From NCBI GenBank assembly GCA_951804985.1, contig OX638130.1, forward strand, positions 36,439,394 through 36,503,393: 64,000 nucleotides of DNA, written 5' to 3'. The position numbers and the translations under genes are program-made. Source of the stretch: Dryomyza anilis (Eukaryota; Arthropoda; Insecta; Diptera; Dryomyzidae). The notes beneath the pieces are model-generated. The model did not search any database, was not told the origin of the DNA, and saw nothing but the letters and a program-made list of their open reading frames with translations. Position 1 is the first letter of the stretch. Each line of letters starts with the position of its first letter. Below are positions 25,401-38,499 of the stretch, piece after piece.

Positions 25401-27359
25401 AATTATAAATTATAAATTATAAATTATAAATTATAAATTATAAATTATAAATTATAAATTATAAATTATAAATTATAAATTATAAATTATAAATTATAAA
25501 TTATAAATTATAAATTATAAATTATAAATTATAAATTATAAATTATAAATTATAAATTATAAATTATAAATTATAAATTATAAATTATAAATTATAAATT
25601 ATAAATTATAAATTATAAATTATAAATTATAAATTATAAATTATAAATTATAAATTATAAATTATAAATTATAAATTATAAATTATAAATTATAAATTAT
25701 AAATTATAAATTATAAATTATAAATTATAAATTATAAATTATAAATTATAAATTATAAATTATAAATTATAAATTATAAATTATAAATTATAAATTATAA
25801 ATTATAAATTATAAATTATAAATTATAAATTATAAATTATAAATTATAAATTATAAATTATAAATTATAAATTATAAATTATAAATTATAAATTATAAAT
25901 TATAAATTATAAATTATAAATTATAAATTATAAATTATAAATTATAAATTATAAATTATAAATTATAAATTATAAATTATAAATTATAAATTATAAATTA
26001 TAAATTATAAATTATAAATTATAAATTATAAATTATAAATTATAAATTATAAATTATAAATTATAAATTATAAATTATAAATTATAAATTATAAATTATA
26101 AATTATAAATTATAAATTATAAATTATAAATTATAAATTATAAATTATAAATTATAAATTATAAATTATAAATTATAAATTATAAATTATAAATTATAAA
26201 TTATAAATTATAAATTATAAATTATAAATTATAAATTATAAATTATAAATTATAAATTATAAATTATAAATTATAAATTATAAATTATAAATTATAAATT
26301 ATAAATTATAAATTATAAATTATAAATTATAAATTATAAATTATAAATTATAAATTATAAATTATAAATTATAAATTATAAATTATAAATTATAAATTAT
26401 AAATTATAAATTATAAATTATAAATTATAAATTATAAATTATAAATTATAAATTATAAATTATAAATTATAAATTATAAATTATAAATTATAAATTATAA
26501 ATTATAAATTATAAATTATAAATTATAAATTATAAATTATAAATTATAAATTATAAATTATAAATTATAAATTATAAATTATAAATTATAAATTATAAAT
26601 TATAAATTATAAATTATAAATTATAAATTATAAATTATAAATTATAAATTATAAATTATAAATTATAAATTATAAATTATAAATTATAAATTATAAATTA
26701 TAAATTATAAATTATAAATTATAAATTATAAATTATAAATTATAAATTATAAATTATAAATTATAAATTATAAATTATAAATTATAAATTATAAATTATA
26801 AATTATAAATTATAAATTATAAATTATAAATTATAAATTATAAATTATAAATTATAAATTATAAATTATAAATTATAAATTATAAATTATAAATTATAAA
26901 TTATAAATTATAAATTATAAATTATAAATTATAAATTATAAATTATAAATTATAAATTATAAATTATAAATTATAAATTATAAATTATAAATTATAAATT
27001 ATAAATTATAAATTATAAATTATAAATTATAAATTATAAATTATAAATTATAAATTATAAATTATAAATTATAAATTATAAATTATAAATTATAAATTAT
27101 AAATTATAAATTATAAATTATAAATTATAAATTATAAATTATAAATTATAAATTATAAATTATAAATTATAAATTATAAATTATAAATTATAAATTATAA
27201 ATTATAAATTATAAATTATAAATTATAAATTATAAATTATAAATTATAAATTATAAATTATAAATTATAAATTATAAATTATAAATTATAAATTATAAAT
27301 TATAAATTATAAATTATAAATTATAAATTATAAATTATAAATTATAAATTATAAATTAT
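22483..27359. repeat. Heptanucleotide satellite (ATTATAA)n
   Basis: About 4.88 kb, close to 697 units of ATTATAA, is almost perfectly homogeneous on reading. The exception is an inverted block at about 25074-25288 in which the reverse complement (TTATAAT) is repeated. The left end grades out of the AT minisatellite and the right end stops abruptly at ATTATCATCAAAATACC. Fully A/T and without stable frames. Confidence 0.97.
25074..25288 (-). repeat. Inverted block inside the heptamer satellite
   Basis: About 30 units run in the opposite orientation, with sharp junctions at both ends. It holds the only length irregularities I see in the array: one short unit near 25099 and one extra T near 25200. 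Both junctions are local palindromes. Confidence 0.9.
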
Positions 27360-27533
27360 CATCAAAATACCATCTTGAAATTTGGCATAAATTTTATATT
27401 AAATCAACCACAATATGTGGAAGTGGAAGTAGTGGTCGAATAGTAGTCGAATCTCAATAATCTTTATCAGTAGCCCAAATTTCATTGAAATCGAAAAGGT
27501 AAAATCTCAAATTTTACCGTTATGGTCGATTTG
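27360..27533 (+). mobile_element. Fragment related to inverted element at 60.1-60.7 kb
   Basis: ATACCATCTTGAAATTTGGCAT and TATATTAAATC-ACCA correspond to ATACCATCTTCAATTTTGGCAT and TATATTAAATC-ACCA at about 60573-60620. The satellite has its right edge inside or beside this relic. The remainder of the stretch is unassigned. Confidence 0.5.
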
Positions 27534-27550
27534 GTATATATATATATATA

Positions 27551-27905
27551 TTGTTATGAAAAGATGTAATTTGCCCTATAGTGCAAGCAATCAACAATAA
27601 TAAATGAGACGCAAGACAATTCAGCGCACTAAGCAATGTGTTAGAAAGAGACGGAAGATAATTCAGCGCACTTAGGCAGTGTGCGAGAAAGAGATGGAAG
27701 ATCATCGCATTAAAACACATGAGTGCGAATGAGATGCATGCTATTGGCACGAAACGAGTAGAAGGTTCTCTAAACATGTCGAAGCTTGTCGAAATGTGTC
27801 GAACTGATGCATTGCAGTATATAAGGGATCCGCATCTGAGGCACGACACTTTAGTAAAGTGGTCGAGTGCATCTCGTGTGATAAATGTCAAGTTAAGTGG
27901 TGGAC
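27551..27905 (+). mobile_element. LTR fragment of SAP-Gag Ty3/gypsy family
   Basis: Starts at TGTTATGAAAAGATG immediately after a short TA run, matches the LTR family through the TATA region (GCAGTATATAAGGGATCC) and loses similarity after CATCTCGTGTG. The 3' third is missing. Long frames on either strand that run into the adjoining TA tract are not coding. Confidence 0.75.
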
Positions 27906-27923
27906 ATGCATCAGTTTTTAGAA

Positions 27924-27925
<2 letters not shown>

Positions 27926-27973
<48 letters not shown>
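27926..27973. repeat. (TA)n microsatellite
   Basis: About 24 TA units at the outer edge of the inverted hAT-like half-element. Confidence 0.95.
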
Positions 27974-27974
<1 letters not shown>

Positions 27975-28440
27975 CAACAAACATTGCTTAAATTGCGTTT
28001 CCCACCTTAACCCAATATCACAATTTAAACATAACTTAGCTCCATATTAACAATAATTATTTGCAAATTCAGTTTGTATTTCAAAAGATATGCAACACTA
28101 GATCATTTTTAAAGTCACCATCACTCTAAAATACTTTCAAAAACATTTCTTCACTTCTTTTCGATATGCAGTAAAAAGATATTAATTTGATTATAACCAT
28201 GGATGAAAAAGTTGATGTCATATTAAGAAGAAATTGACAATTGGTTTTCTTTTTTTTAAGTGTAAAAACATGTCCACAAATTGCAATTTCTCACATTACC
28301 CAAGTCCAATTTTACCCAAGTTTTTTGTTGAAGATATTGGAAAATATGGAAAAAAATAAATTTTATAGAATAACCGAAACCGTAACTTGGAACTGGTATA
28401 CCGAAACCGGTTATAAAAACTTATAACCGAAACCGTAATC
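27974..28440 (-). mobile_element. 5' half of a C-type hAT-like element, inverted
   Basis: Read on the minus strand this starts with hexamer-like CGGTTTCGGTTATAAG and GGTATACCAGTTCCAAGTTACGG wording, as in the element at 34333. It ends GGTGGGAAACGCAATTTAAGC, AATGTTTGTTGTAAT. The terminal CAAGGATTGAAACC is missing. The other half follows in plus orientation at 28501. Confidence 0.75.
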
Positions 28441-28441
28441 G

Positions 28442-28500
<59 letters not shown>
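28441..28500. repeat. (TA)n microsatellite
   Basis: An interrupted TA run (one TACATA) separating the inverted and direct halves of the hAT-like element. Confidence 0.95.
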
Positions 28501-28503
<3 letters not shown>

Positions 28504-28940
28504 ATTTAAGCAATGTTTGTTGTAATTTTAGATAAAATATTGAGTTACATGAATTATTTAATTGATTTCGCCAAGAAAAAAATTCAATCGTTACCAGAAA
28601 CCAGTGAAATGCAACATTTTGCATCATATGACCTGAGATATGATCTGAATTGAAGAAGAGAACCGAGAAGCGAACCTTAAACAAGAGCAAGAAATATTTT
28701 TATACTTTGTAAGAAGACAAATTTTGTACAATTTCGATCCATAAAAGCCAAAGAAATTAAATTTCTACAATTCAGTGAGCTGCAATATCTGTAAACGGGC
28801 TGTATTCTTGATATGTTCGAACTTGTTGAACTTTCACTTTATTTATCGCATTTTCTTAAGTAGTTACTGAGATGTTCATAATTTCAAACTTTTTCTAATT
28901 TTTTCTTGCACTTTCATTTTTTTTATTACCTTATTATATT
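28501..28940 (+). mobile_element. 3' half of the C-type hAT-like element
   Basis: Starts with the same GCAATTTAAGCAATGTTTG found inverted at 27974-27999. It then follows the order of the intact element at 34555-34855: TTATTTAATTGATTTCGC, AAAGAAATTAAATTTC, AATTCAGTGA, TGTTCGAACTTG, TTACCTTATTATA. Homology fades near 28940. Confidence 0.75.
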
Positions 28941-29289
28941 GTCTCTATACAGCAATAAACACATATAAACAAAAACAAATATTTTTAGTTTGCCATCCTT
29001 TAAAAAGCTTAATTAGTTTCCATTCAATTGGTATATAAATCTTGATCCAATATTTTGTGTTGGTATTTTAAAAAATTATACTTTGATTTATATGTGTTTA
29101 CTGCTGTATAAAACAATCGATAACACTTAAAATTTTCGAAAATCCGATTCATATAATTTTTTTTCGCAAACAGTTCTACGTGATTGCGTACTCGAAATAT
29201 TGTTTTGAAATATTCTAAATATGTACTCCTAGTACCATTTTCAATGTACTTGCGGCACGTGTTCCCGTGGTTCAAATTCAAAAATATTT
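28941..29289. other. AT-rich DNA, nothing recognised
   Basis: No domain, TIR or tandem structure seen. A 96-codon minus-strand frame here has no recognisable motif. Confidence 0.4.
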
Positions 29290-30913
<1,624 letters not shown>

Positions 30914-31326
30914 ATATTATGTTAACATAACATTCCAAACATACATGTTAATGCCTTCAACATTATGTTTTGGAGAGCCCTTTTTTGTAGCGTGTGATTA
31001 ATGTCGATTATATTCATAACAATTCAAAATATATAAGACATATTTTAACTACTTACCATTTAAATGTATTTTTCAATTTTGTGTGTTTAAAAGTGGTTTA
31101 ACAAAAAATGATTTATAAAAACTTTGTTTTTGTTTACTTGTTAAAAATAATATTGTTGATGTAATAAAACTTAGGAGCTATAGTTCGAGAGAATTATGTA
31201 ATGTTATTGAATTATGTTATTTTATTGCAAAATTACTCTGTCTGAGTCGAAAAATACAAAAATATAAATTTATCAGCTAGGAATTTCATGTTGAATTAAA
31301 TTTGACTACTAAAAATGACCCATGAG

Positions 31327-32357
31327 CAGGGGTTGGGAACGGAACGAACGAAAAGCAAAAGTTCCGAGCGCAAACGTTTCAATCGGAACTTTTGCTCAAA
31401 AGTTCCGGCTCAAAAGTTCCGCTCGGAACTTTTGCATACAAAAAACGTTTGAATCGTTCCGACAAAGAACGTTCCGATGAAGAACGATTGATTCGTTCCT
31501 TTTAAAAGTTCCAATGTGTATGGATTCACATCTAGGTGCGTCATTGGAACTTTTTAGGGTGAATCGCTTCCTGTGGGCCTAGATAAGCATCCTGGTGCGT
31601 CATTGGAACTTTTTGGGTGAATCTCTTCCTGTGGGCCCAGATACGGATCCTGGTGCGTCATTGGAACTTTTTTGGGTGAATCGCTTCCTGTGGGCCTAGA
31701 TACACATCCAGGTGCGTCATTGGAACTTTTTAGGGTGAATCGCTTCCTGTGGGCCTAGATACGCATCCAGGTGCGCCATTGGAACTTTTTTAGGTTAATC
31801 TGTTCTGTTCTAGGCCCACAGGAAGCGATTCACCCAAAAAGTTCCAATGACGCACCTGGATGTGTATCTAGGCCCACAGGAAGCGATTCACCCAAAAAAG
31901 TTCCAATGACGCACCAGGATCCGTATCTAGGCCCACAGGAAGAGATTCACCCAAAAAAAGTTCCAATGACGCATCTGGATGCGTATCTAGGCCCACAGGA
32001 AGCGATTCACCGTAAAAAGTTCCAATGACGCACCAGGATCCGTATCTAGGCCCACAGGAAGCGATTCACCCGAAAAAGTTCCAATGACGCACCAGGATGC
32101 GAATCTAGGCCCACAGGAACAGATTCACTCAAAAAAGTTCCAATGACGCACCAGTATGCGTGCCTATGGCGATAGGAACGATTCAAACGTTTTTTGTATG
32201 CAAAAGTTCCGATCGGAACTTTTGAGCCGGAACTTTTGAGCAAAAGTTCCGACTGAAACGTTTGCGCTCGGAACTTTAGCTTTTCGTTCGTTCCGGAACG
32301 GAACAATATCGGAACGATTGCCAAACGTTCTTTTTATAGTTCCGGTTTCTACCCCTG
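31327..32357. mobile_element. hAT-type foldback element B, 1031 bp
   Basis: Ends CAGGGGT and ACCCCTG, flanked by a perfect 8-bp duplication CCCATGAG (31319-31326, 32358-32365). The outer arms are GGAACG/CGTTCC-rich. The inner arms are tandem 59-bp units: five copies in direct orientation (landmark GGTGCGTCATTGGAAC at 31535, 31594, 31652, 31711 and, with one change, 31770), then six in inverted orientation (GTTCCAATGACGCA at 31841, 31900, 31960, 32019, 32078, 32137). An open frame at 31771-32028 simply follows these repeats. Non-autonomous. Confidence 0.92.
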
Positions 32358-32365
32358 CCCATGAG

Positions 32366-34324
32366 CGCTATTAAATTATGTCTATTATGTGCACTGAACA
32401 ATGTCCACAATGTAGACTGATTCAAATTTGTATGAACAATTTAGAACTAGTTTTTCTTTCGCTCCGCGTCGACTTTCTGAAAAAAAATCATTTAAAAGCC
32501 AAAAAAAGATTACCCTGTGATGTTGCGCAAAGAGCTTAGACGATATTTTTGAACTTTTAACGACTATTTTCAATAACATTATTATTACTCGCCAGTGTAA
32601 AAAGACATTACTTAAATTTCTTTTTTTTATTTAATTTAAAATCTCTTACTGAAATTATAATTTTTTAAATTAAAAAATTTTTAGTTTCATGGCTTTCCAA
32701 ACAAGTAAAATGTAGACCTTTTTTACTATAGTAGTTTAAACGGTCGAAATTTTTCTAATTTTATTCTAAGGAGTTTCGGATAACATTTTTGTATTATTTC
32801 ACATACAATTATCTTTAAAATGATATGTCACTCTTATATTTTTAGATATCGTATTATTAGTAAATAGCACCTAGCCTAAAAAATAATATATTTTGATTGA
32901 AATCAAAAAATAAAATTATATAAAGGGTTAATTTATGGATCAATATCTTTGATAATATCCACGACAGAAGTTAGATTTTTTTCAAAAATGTGGCTAATAA
33001 AGTCAACTTTTAGAAAACGTGGTTCAGAAGAATATTGATGAGTTTAAACTTCATTTCATGGTTTGCTAAAATCTTAATATAATTTTGACTAAATTTTCAC
33101 AAAAATTGGATTTTGACTTGTAATATCTCTTCAAATTTAGAAGTAAGTTGATTGATTTTTTTTGTTTGGTAAATATTTATATGTACGTTATTCTATGTAA
33201 GGACAACTTAAGGATATAATGCTCATTAAATATATTAAATATATTTTTGTAAAAACAATTTTACCGCTTTTGTTACTATTTATTATGTAAAACTTTTATA
33301 AGTATTTTTTTGTGGAAAAACTTTATTGTTTATTTAAAGAAAAATTACATTCAACTTATTAAAAACAAATCAAAAAACCCCAAAAAATTATTAAACCGTG
33401 ATATCAACTTTTGGGTTGAGAGTGTTTTCGGCAGGAGTGCAGAATTTTACTATGTACTAATGAAACGATATCTAAAAATATAAGTGTGACATATTATTTT
33501 AAAGATAATTGTAAGTGCAATAATATTAAAATATTATCCCAAACTCGTTAGAATAAAAAGTTAATTATTTATGGTTTACTAAAATCTTAAAATATTGTAT
33601 ATTAAATTCAAGAAAATTTGATTTTGAATTGTAATATCTATTCAACTATTAAAGTTAGCTTATCGATTTTTTTTGTTTGGTAAATATTTTTATACGCATT
33701 AAACCACTTAGGGATATATTGCTCATAAAAGGACTATATTTGAAAAAAACAATTTTTTATTTAAAAATGTTATTCGAAACTTGTTCGAATAAAATTACAA
33801 AAATTTCGACAGTAAAATTTGCAATAGTAAGAAAAAGTCAACTTTTTATGTGTTTGGAAACTTTAACGGTTAACTAAAAGCTAATAATTTTAAAAATCAT
33901 TATTTTAGCAATTGATTTAAAGTTAAGTAAAAATAGAAATTTAGTGATGTCTTTTTTTACTTGAAGTCATAATAATTAAATTGAAAATGGTTGTAAAAAC
34001 TTCAAAAAAGTCCTTTAAGCTCTTTGCGCAATATCACAAGATCATCATTTTTTGGCATTTAAAAGCTTCTTCTTAGTTTTGAAGGTCCTAGTTTCAGAAA
34101 GTCGACGCTGAGCGAAAGAAAAATTAGATCTAAATTTTTCATACAAATTTGAATCAGTTTACATTGTGGACATTACACATAATAGAACTCACATAATAAA
34201 CATAATTTAATTACGCGCATCGGTCATTTGTAGTGGCCAAATTTAAATTCAAATGAAATTCCTAGCTGCTAAATTTATATATTTGTATTTTTCGACTCAA
34301 AGCAGAACAATTTTGCAATAATAT
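32366..34324. repeat. Inner arms and loop of element A
   Basis: 32366-32880 and 33430-34324 are imperfect reverse complements, and the loop lies between. A second layer of direct duplication joins about 33100-33260 to 33600-33760 (both contain TTTTTTTTGTTTGGTAAATATTT). No coding sequence is visible. Confidence 0.6.
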
Positions 34325-34332
34325 ATTGTAAC

Positions 34333-35796
34333 CAAGGATTGAAACCTAAACGAATAACGGTTTCGGTTACGGTTTTAGGTTTTTATTAAGAAACGGTCTC
34401 GGTATACCGGTTCTAAGTTACGGTTTTAGTTTTGATTTTGGTTTTTGTTTAAAATTTCTTTTTTCAATAATTTTCAAATAATTTAACATTGTTTATATTG
34501 TGATAAGTTATGTTCAAATTGTTATATTGGAGTAAAGTGGGAAACGTAATTTAACAATGTTTGTTGTTATTTCAGTGAGAATATTGTGTTATCTCAATTA
34601 TTTAATTGATTTCGCTAAGAAAAAAAATCTATGAAAGTAACATTTTGACTTCACATAAGAATACATCGGTAAATGTTCTTAAACTTCATAACACCAAAGA
34701 AATTAAATTTCAACAATTCAGTGAACTGCAATATTTGCAAATAAATATCTGCCTTTATACTTGAAATGTTCGAACTTGCACTTTATTTTCCGTATTAGTT
34801 ACTAATTTTTTCCTGTATCAACATTGTTGTTTTGTTACCTTATTATAAGTATCCTTAATATATATGTACGAAATTTAGGAGTTTTGAAAAAATCATTCAA
34901 AAATCAATGAAACTCAGACTTATAAATGGTATTCTATTAAATAGATCGTTTAAAAGAATTTAAAAATTATTCAAATGAACTTTTCAAAACTTGTCCCACT
35001 TTAATTTACTAATACAATAAATAAAAACTGCAAGAAGAAGAAAGAACTGCAATATTTGCAAATAAATATCTGCCTTTATACTTGAAATGTTCGAACTTGC
35101 ACTTTATTTTCCGTATTAGTTACTAATTTTTTCCTGTATCAACATTGTTGTTTTGTTACCTTATTATAAGTATCCTTAATATATATGTACGAAATTTAGG
35201 TGTTTTGAAAAAATCATTCAAAAATCAATCAAACTCAGACTTATAAATGGTATTCTATTAAATAGATCCTTTAAAAGAATTTAAAAATTATTCAAATGAA
35301 CTTTTCAAAACTTGTCCCACTTTAATTTACTAATACAATAAATAAAAAAAAAATATTATTCACAATTTAATCATTTTTTAACAAAAAAAAAAATGTGCTT
35401 GGAGTTGCTGGTGTTTTGTTGTTAATTCGATTTACCGCTACACAAATTAATGAAAAAAAAAACAAATTTTAGACCAAAGACAATGTTTCTCAAAAAACAA
35501 CATGTGAATTTTTGTACAACAAAAAAAAATTATTTTGGGAACTCAAAATTTTATTAAATGACATTTAAACATGCCTTGAACTTAAGATCTTCTATATAAA
35601 ATAAAATATTTTTTCCTGTTTCTTTTTATGCTTTTTTAAAAACCGTTTTAAACCGGTATAAAATCGAAACCGTTTATTTCGGTTTTGGATATCGGTTTAT
35701 TTATGATTTTCGTATAACGGTTTCGGTTACGTTTTCGGTTTTAAAAATGAAACGGTTTTAAACGGATATTGGTTTCGGTTACGGTTTCAATCCTTG
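34333..35796. mobile_element. hAT-type element C, 1464 bp
   Basis: A 14-bp TIR, CAAGGATTGAAACC at the left and GGTTTCAATCCTTG at the right, with a perfect 8-bp duplication ATTGTAAC (34325-34332, 35797-35804). The subterminal zones are arrays of CGGTTTCGGTTACGG-type hexamers on both sides. The interior is AT-rich without a transposase and contains a 322-bp tandem duplication (34722-35043 and 35044-35350). The other arm of element A has the equivalent site empty, which supports insertion here. Confidence 0.9.
34722..35350 (+). repeat. 322-bp tandem duplication inside element C
   Basis: GAACTGCAATATTTGCAAAT starts at 34722 and again at 35044, and the copies differ at only a few positions up to AATACAATAAATAAAA. 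The fragment at 28501-28940 does not extend into a second unit. Confidence 0.9.
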
Positions 35797-35824
35797 ATTG
35801 TAACATAACATAATTCGCTCGTAC

Positions 35825-36461
35825 TGTTGTATATCAGAAATACTTTTTCTTTTAGTTTGAAAAATCTGCACATCGCCAGTAAGCACAATAGCATATTCAT
35901 ATTAATCATAATAATGTAACACCAAAAATGCTTACTGTTATGCATGCATTCGAATTTTTCTCATACACTTATTTGATACACTTACTCTTATACACATATG
36001 ATGACAACAACAAATGTATTGGTTGTAATGTGCGCCTCATCAGGTAGCACCAACATGCGGCGTACAGGGAACTAAATCACATAGAAGTTTTTCTCACGAT
36101 CACCCCAATACGAATTGATTATTTCACAATATGATGACACTCAGATCTGGTGTTTGTAAATATTGGTGCGACCGAGGTGATGAGTAGAGGTTAAGAATAT
36201 ATTTTAAGTTGGATAAGAGTTTCACTGCCTTAGAGTGCAGACGTGTTTCTTTTATAAGTTAAACAATAATGTTAATATTAAAATAGAACTTTCAATTAAA
36301 TAAAAGTATGTCTTGGAAGAAAAGACTTGTTTGAATTATTTCGGTTAATAAAATGGAACTTCAACGTTGGACATTCTCTGGTAGGACATCATGTGTAATT
36401 ATAAATGGAACGTTGCAACATTTGGCCTCACGCCTAAGCAACGGACATTTTAATTACAACA
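35825..36461 (+). mobile_element. 5' LTR of element D
   Basis: TGTTGTATATCAG to TAATTACAACA, 637 bp, with 6-bp terminal inverted repeats TGTTGT/ACAACA. It contains AATTAAATAAAAG, a plausible polyadenylation signal, near 36293. It aligns end to end with 44320-44959. Confidence 0.95.
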
Positions 36462-36463
36462 TT

Positions 36464-36485
36464 TGGCGCAGCCGGTTTTCGAACC
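36464..36485 (+). other. Primer-binding site, tRNA-Ser type
   Basis: TGGCGCAGCCGG, two bases after the LTR, is complementary to CCGGCTGCGCCA, the 3' end of insect tRNA-Ser as I know it. The following TTTTCGAACC also resembles the complement of the T arm. Confidence 0.8.
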
Positions 36486-37290
36486 AAACATCAAATCCCA
36501 GGGGACAGGATGGACTGGATGGAGATTAGAAGTATATGAAATAAATATATTGGACAAGGGAAAATATATTTTTTAGGAGTCGTGAGTATTGTGAAAAACA
36601 GTGAAAAAAAATGTGCGAAAAAAAATAATGTTTGTGAATTTGTGATATAAAACAAAAGAAACATTTGAGAATATTGAAATCATGAAATTAGACATTTGAA
36701 AAACTGGCAATTGAACATTTTAAATAAATGATAACATTTTTAAAAATTTCATAATATTGTGAAATTAAATTAACTTTAAATAAAACTGTGAAATTAAAAT
36801 GTTGAATAATTTAAGAATTTTGATACAGCAATGTTTTCATAGCGTTGTGAAATTAATTAAATAACAAATTGGAGAATTTTTACAAAATTAAATTACATAA
36901 AAAAATCAGTATTCAGTTATAAAATGATGAGATGTTTTTAGAAAAAAAAAATTGTATATATATATGTAAATGAGCTAAATAAAACAGTATTAAATTTAAT
37001 AGAAAAATTAAATCAACTAGTAAGCAATCTACTGTTTAAACAAAAGATATACATAGCTTTGCAGAAAATAAAATATAGTATACCAATTTATATTTAATTT
37101 TCAATTTTCATCCTTTAACGGGTTTTCATTAATATTTTTTTTTTTGTGTTCTAAATAAATATAAATTAATAAACTTGAAAATGTTTCACATTAAATATAA
37201 AAATAATAAATGCAATCTATATATATATATATATATAAATAAAGTAATTAATGTTTATTTACATAAATCAATAAAAAACCGATAATTAAA
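36486..37290 (+). other. Untranslated leader of element D
   Basis: About 800 bp of AT-rich leader between primer site and gag, with a short (TA)n run at 37218-37235. No conserved frame. Confidence 0.6.
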
Positions 37291-38286
37291 ATGGGTACAG
37301 AAAATGTATTTAAACGCGTATATTACGTTGTTCCTTACTTTTCTGGGGCAGAATCTCCATTACTAGAAACTGAATTATATAAATTTATTGAAGGCTGTGA
37401 AACAGCAAAGCTTAAAATTAAAGAATTAGATTATGAGGAATTTATTAAATGCGTTAGGTTACATTTGCAGGGAGATGCTTATAAATTGGTGAGGATAAAA
37501 CATTTTCAAAAAATAGAAGAATTATACGAGTTGTTAAAAAATACATACTTAAATGTTATTTCTTTAGATGCAGTACTAGAAAAGATTAAAAAAGTTTTTC
37601 AAAATAGTAAAGAGAGTTTGAGAGCGTTTGGAAGACGATTAGATGAATTGCAATCCATGGCATTAGAAATTGCAAGTAAAAAATACCGTAAAAAGATAGG
37701 TAATGATACCGTATTCAGATTGGAATTACAGAAGTCAGTATTGATCTATTTTAAAGTAGGTGTGAAGGATCCAACAACAAAAGTTGTATTATTAAGTAGT
37801 AAGTCAGACACATTAGATGCATTATTGGAAGAAGCATTAAATGTTGAAGCTATTATGCAACTAAGACCAAAGTTAAATGAATACGAATGTAATGTTGAAG
37901 CAGAACATAATTCAGAAATAATTAAGCAAAGAGAAAATCCAGAAAAGAATGATAAATTAACCTATGTAAGGAATGTTCCGACGTGTTCATTCTGTATGAA
38001 ATTAGGACATACTAGGGACGATTGTATTAGTAGGAAAAATTAGCCTTTCTGCTACGAATGTGGAACTTATGGCCATGAAGCTAATTGGAAATGTGCCAAT
38101 ACTAATATGAAAAATTCTAAAATACAATTAGGTAATAATCATATTAAAAATAATAATCGCAAAGAAAATAAAACAAGTAATATGAAATGCTTATGGTGTG
38201 ATAGACAAGGGCATAAAATAGATAAGTGTTATGCGAAAACAAAATTTGAATCAGTCACAAATAATAATCATAATCAGGGAAACTAA
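37291..38286 (+). pseudogene. gag: gag of element D, interrupted by TAG
   Basis: The ATG at 37291 opens 250 codons of a Ty3/gypsy-type capsid (LYKFIEGCETAKLKIK, FIKCVRLHLQGDAYKL, then an SLRAFGRRLDELQ region) ending in a first zinc knuckle, C232-X2-C235-X4-H240-X4-C245. A TAG at 38041-38043 stops it. In the same frame two more knuckles follow, CYECGTYGHEANWKC (CX2CX4HX5C) at 38050-38094 and CLWCDRQGHKIDKC at 38190-38231, before a TAA at 38284. Gag therefore once had three knuckles. The TAG could be a mutation or, less likely, a read-through site. Capsid and nucleocapsid roles follow from the family. Confidence 0.85.
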
Positions 38287-38499
38287 GAGGGGCTCAGTCA
38301 AGGCCAATAAACTGGGGACCCCAAAAGAAAAGTAATATAGGGCCAAATGAGTTAGGAATTGTAGATCAGACGTCGAAAGAGACTGTGGTCAAATTTACTA
38401 CCCCATTAAACTTTCAAAAACTGAATGTAAACAATGAATTAAAATATGAATTAAATGCAAAAGGAAATTGCATAATACACAATTGGAATGGAAATTGTT

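Noticed and set aside
22483..27359. CRISPR-like or spacer-containing array
   Set aside because: Units are uninterrupted heptamers with no unique spacers; the genome is clearly eukaryotic.
31771..32028. 85-codon frame with repeated PQEAIHPKK-like units
   Set aside because: It follows the inverted 59-bp units of hAT element B. A 59-bp unit does not preserve frame between copies, so there is no conserved protein repeat.
36361..36480. Small ORF near the LTR end (and its twin at 44824-45012) as a gene
   Set aside because: It lies wholly in the LTR of element D, is not preserved equally in both LTRs and runs past the LTR border in one copy.
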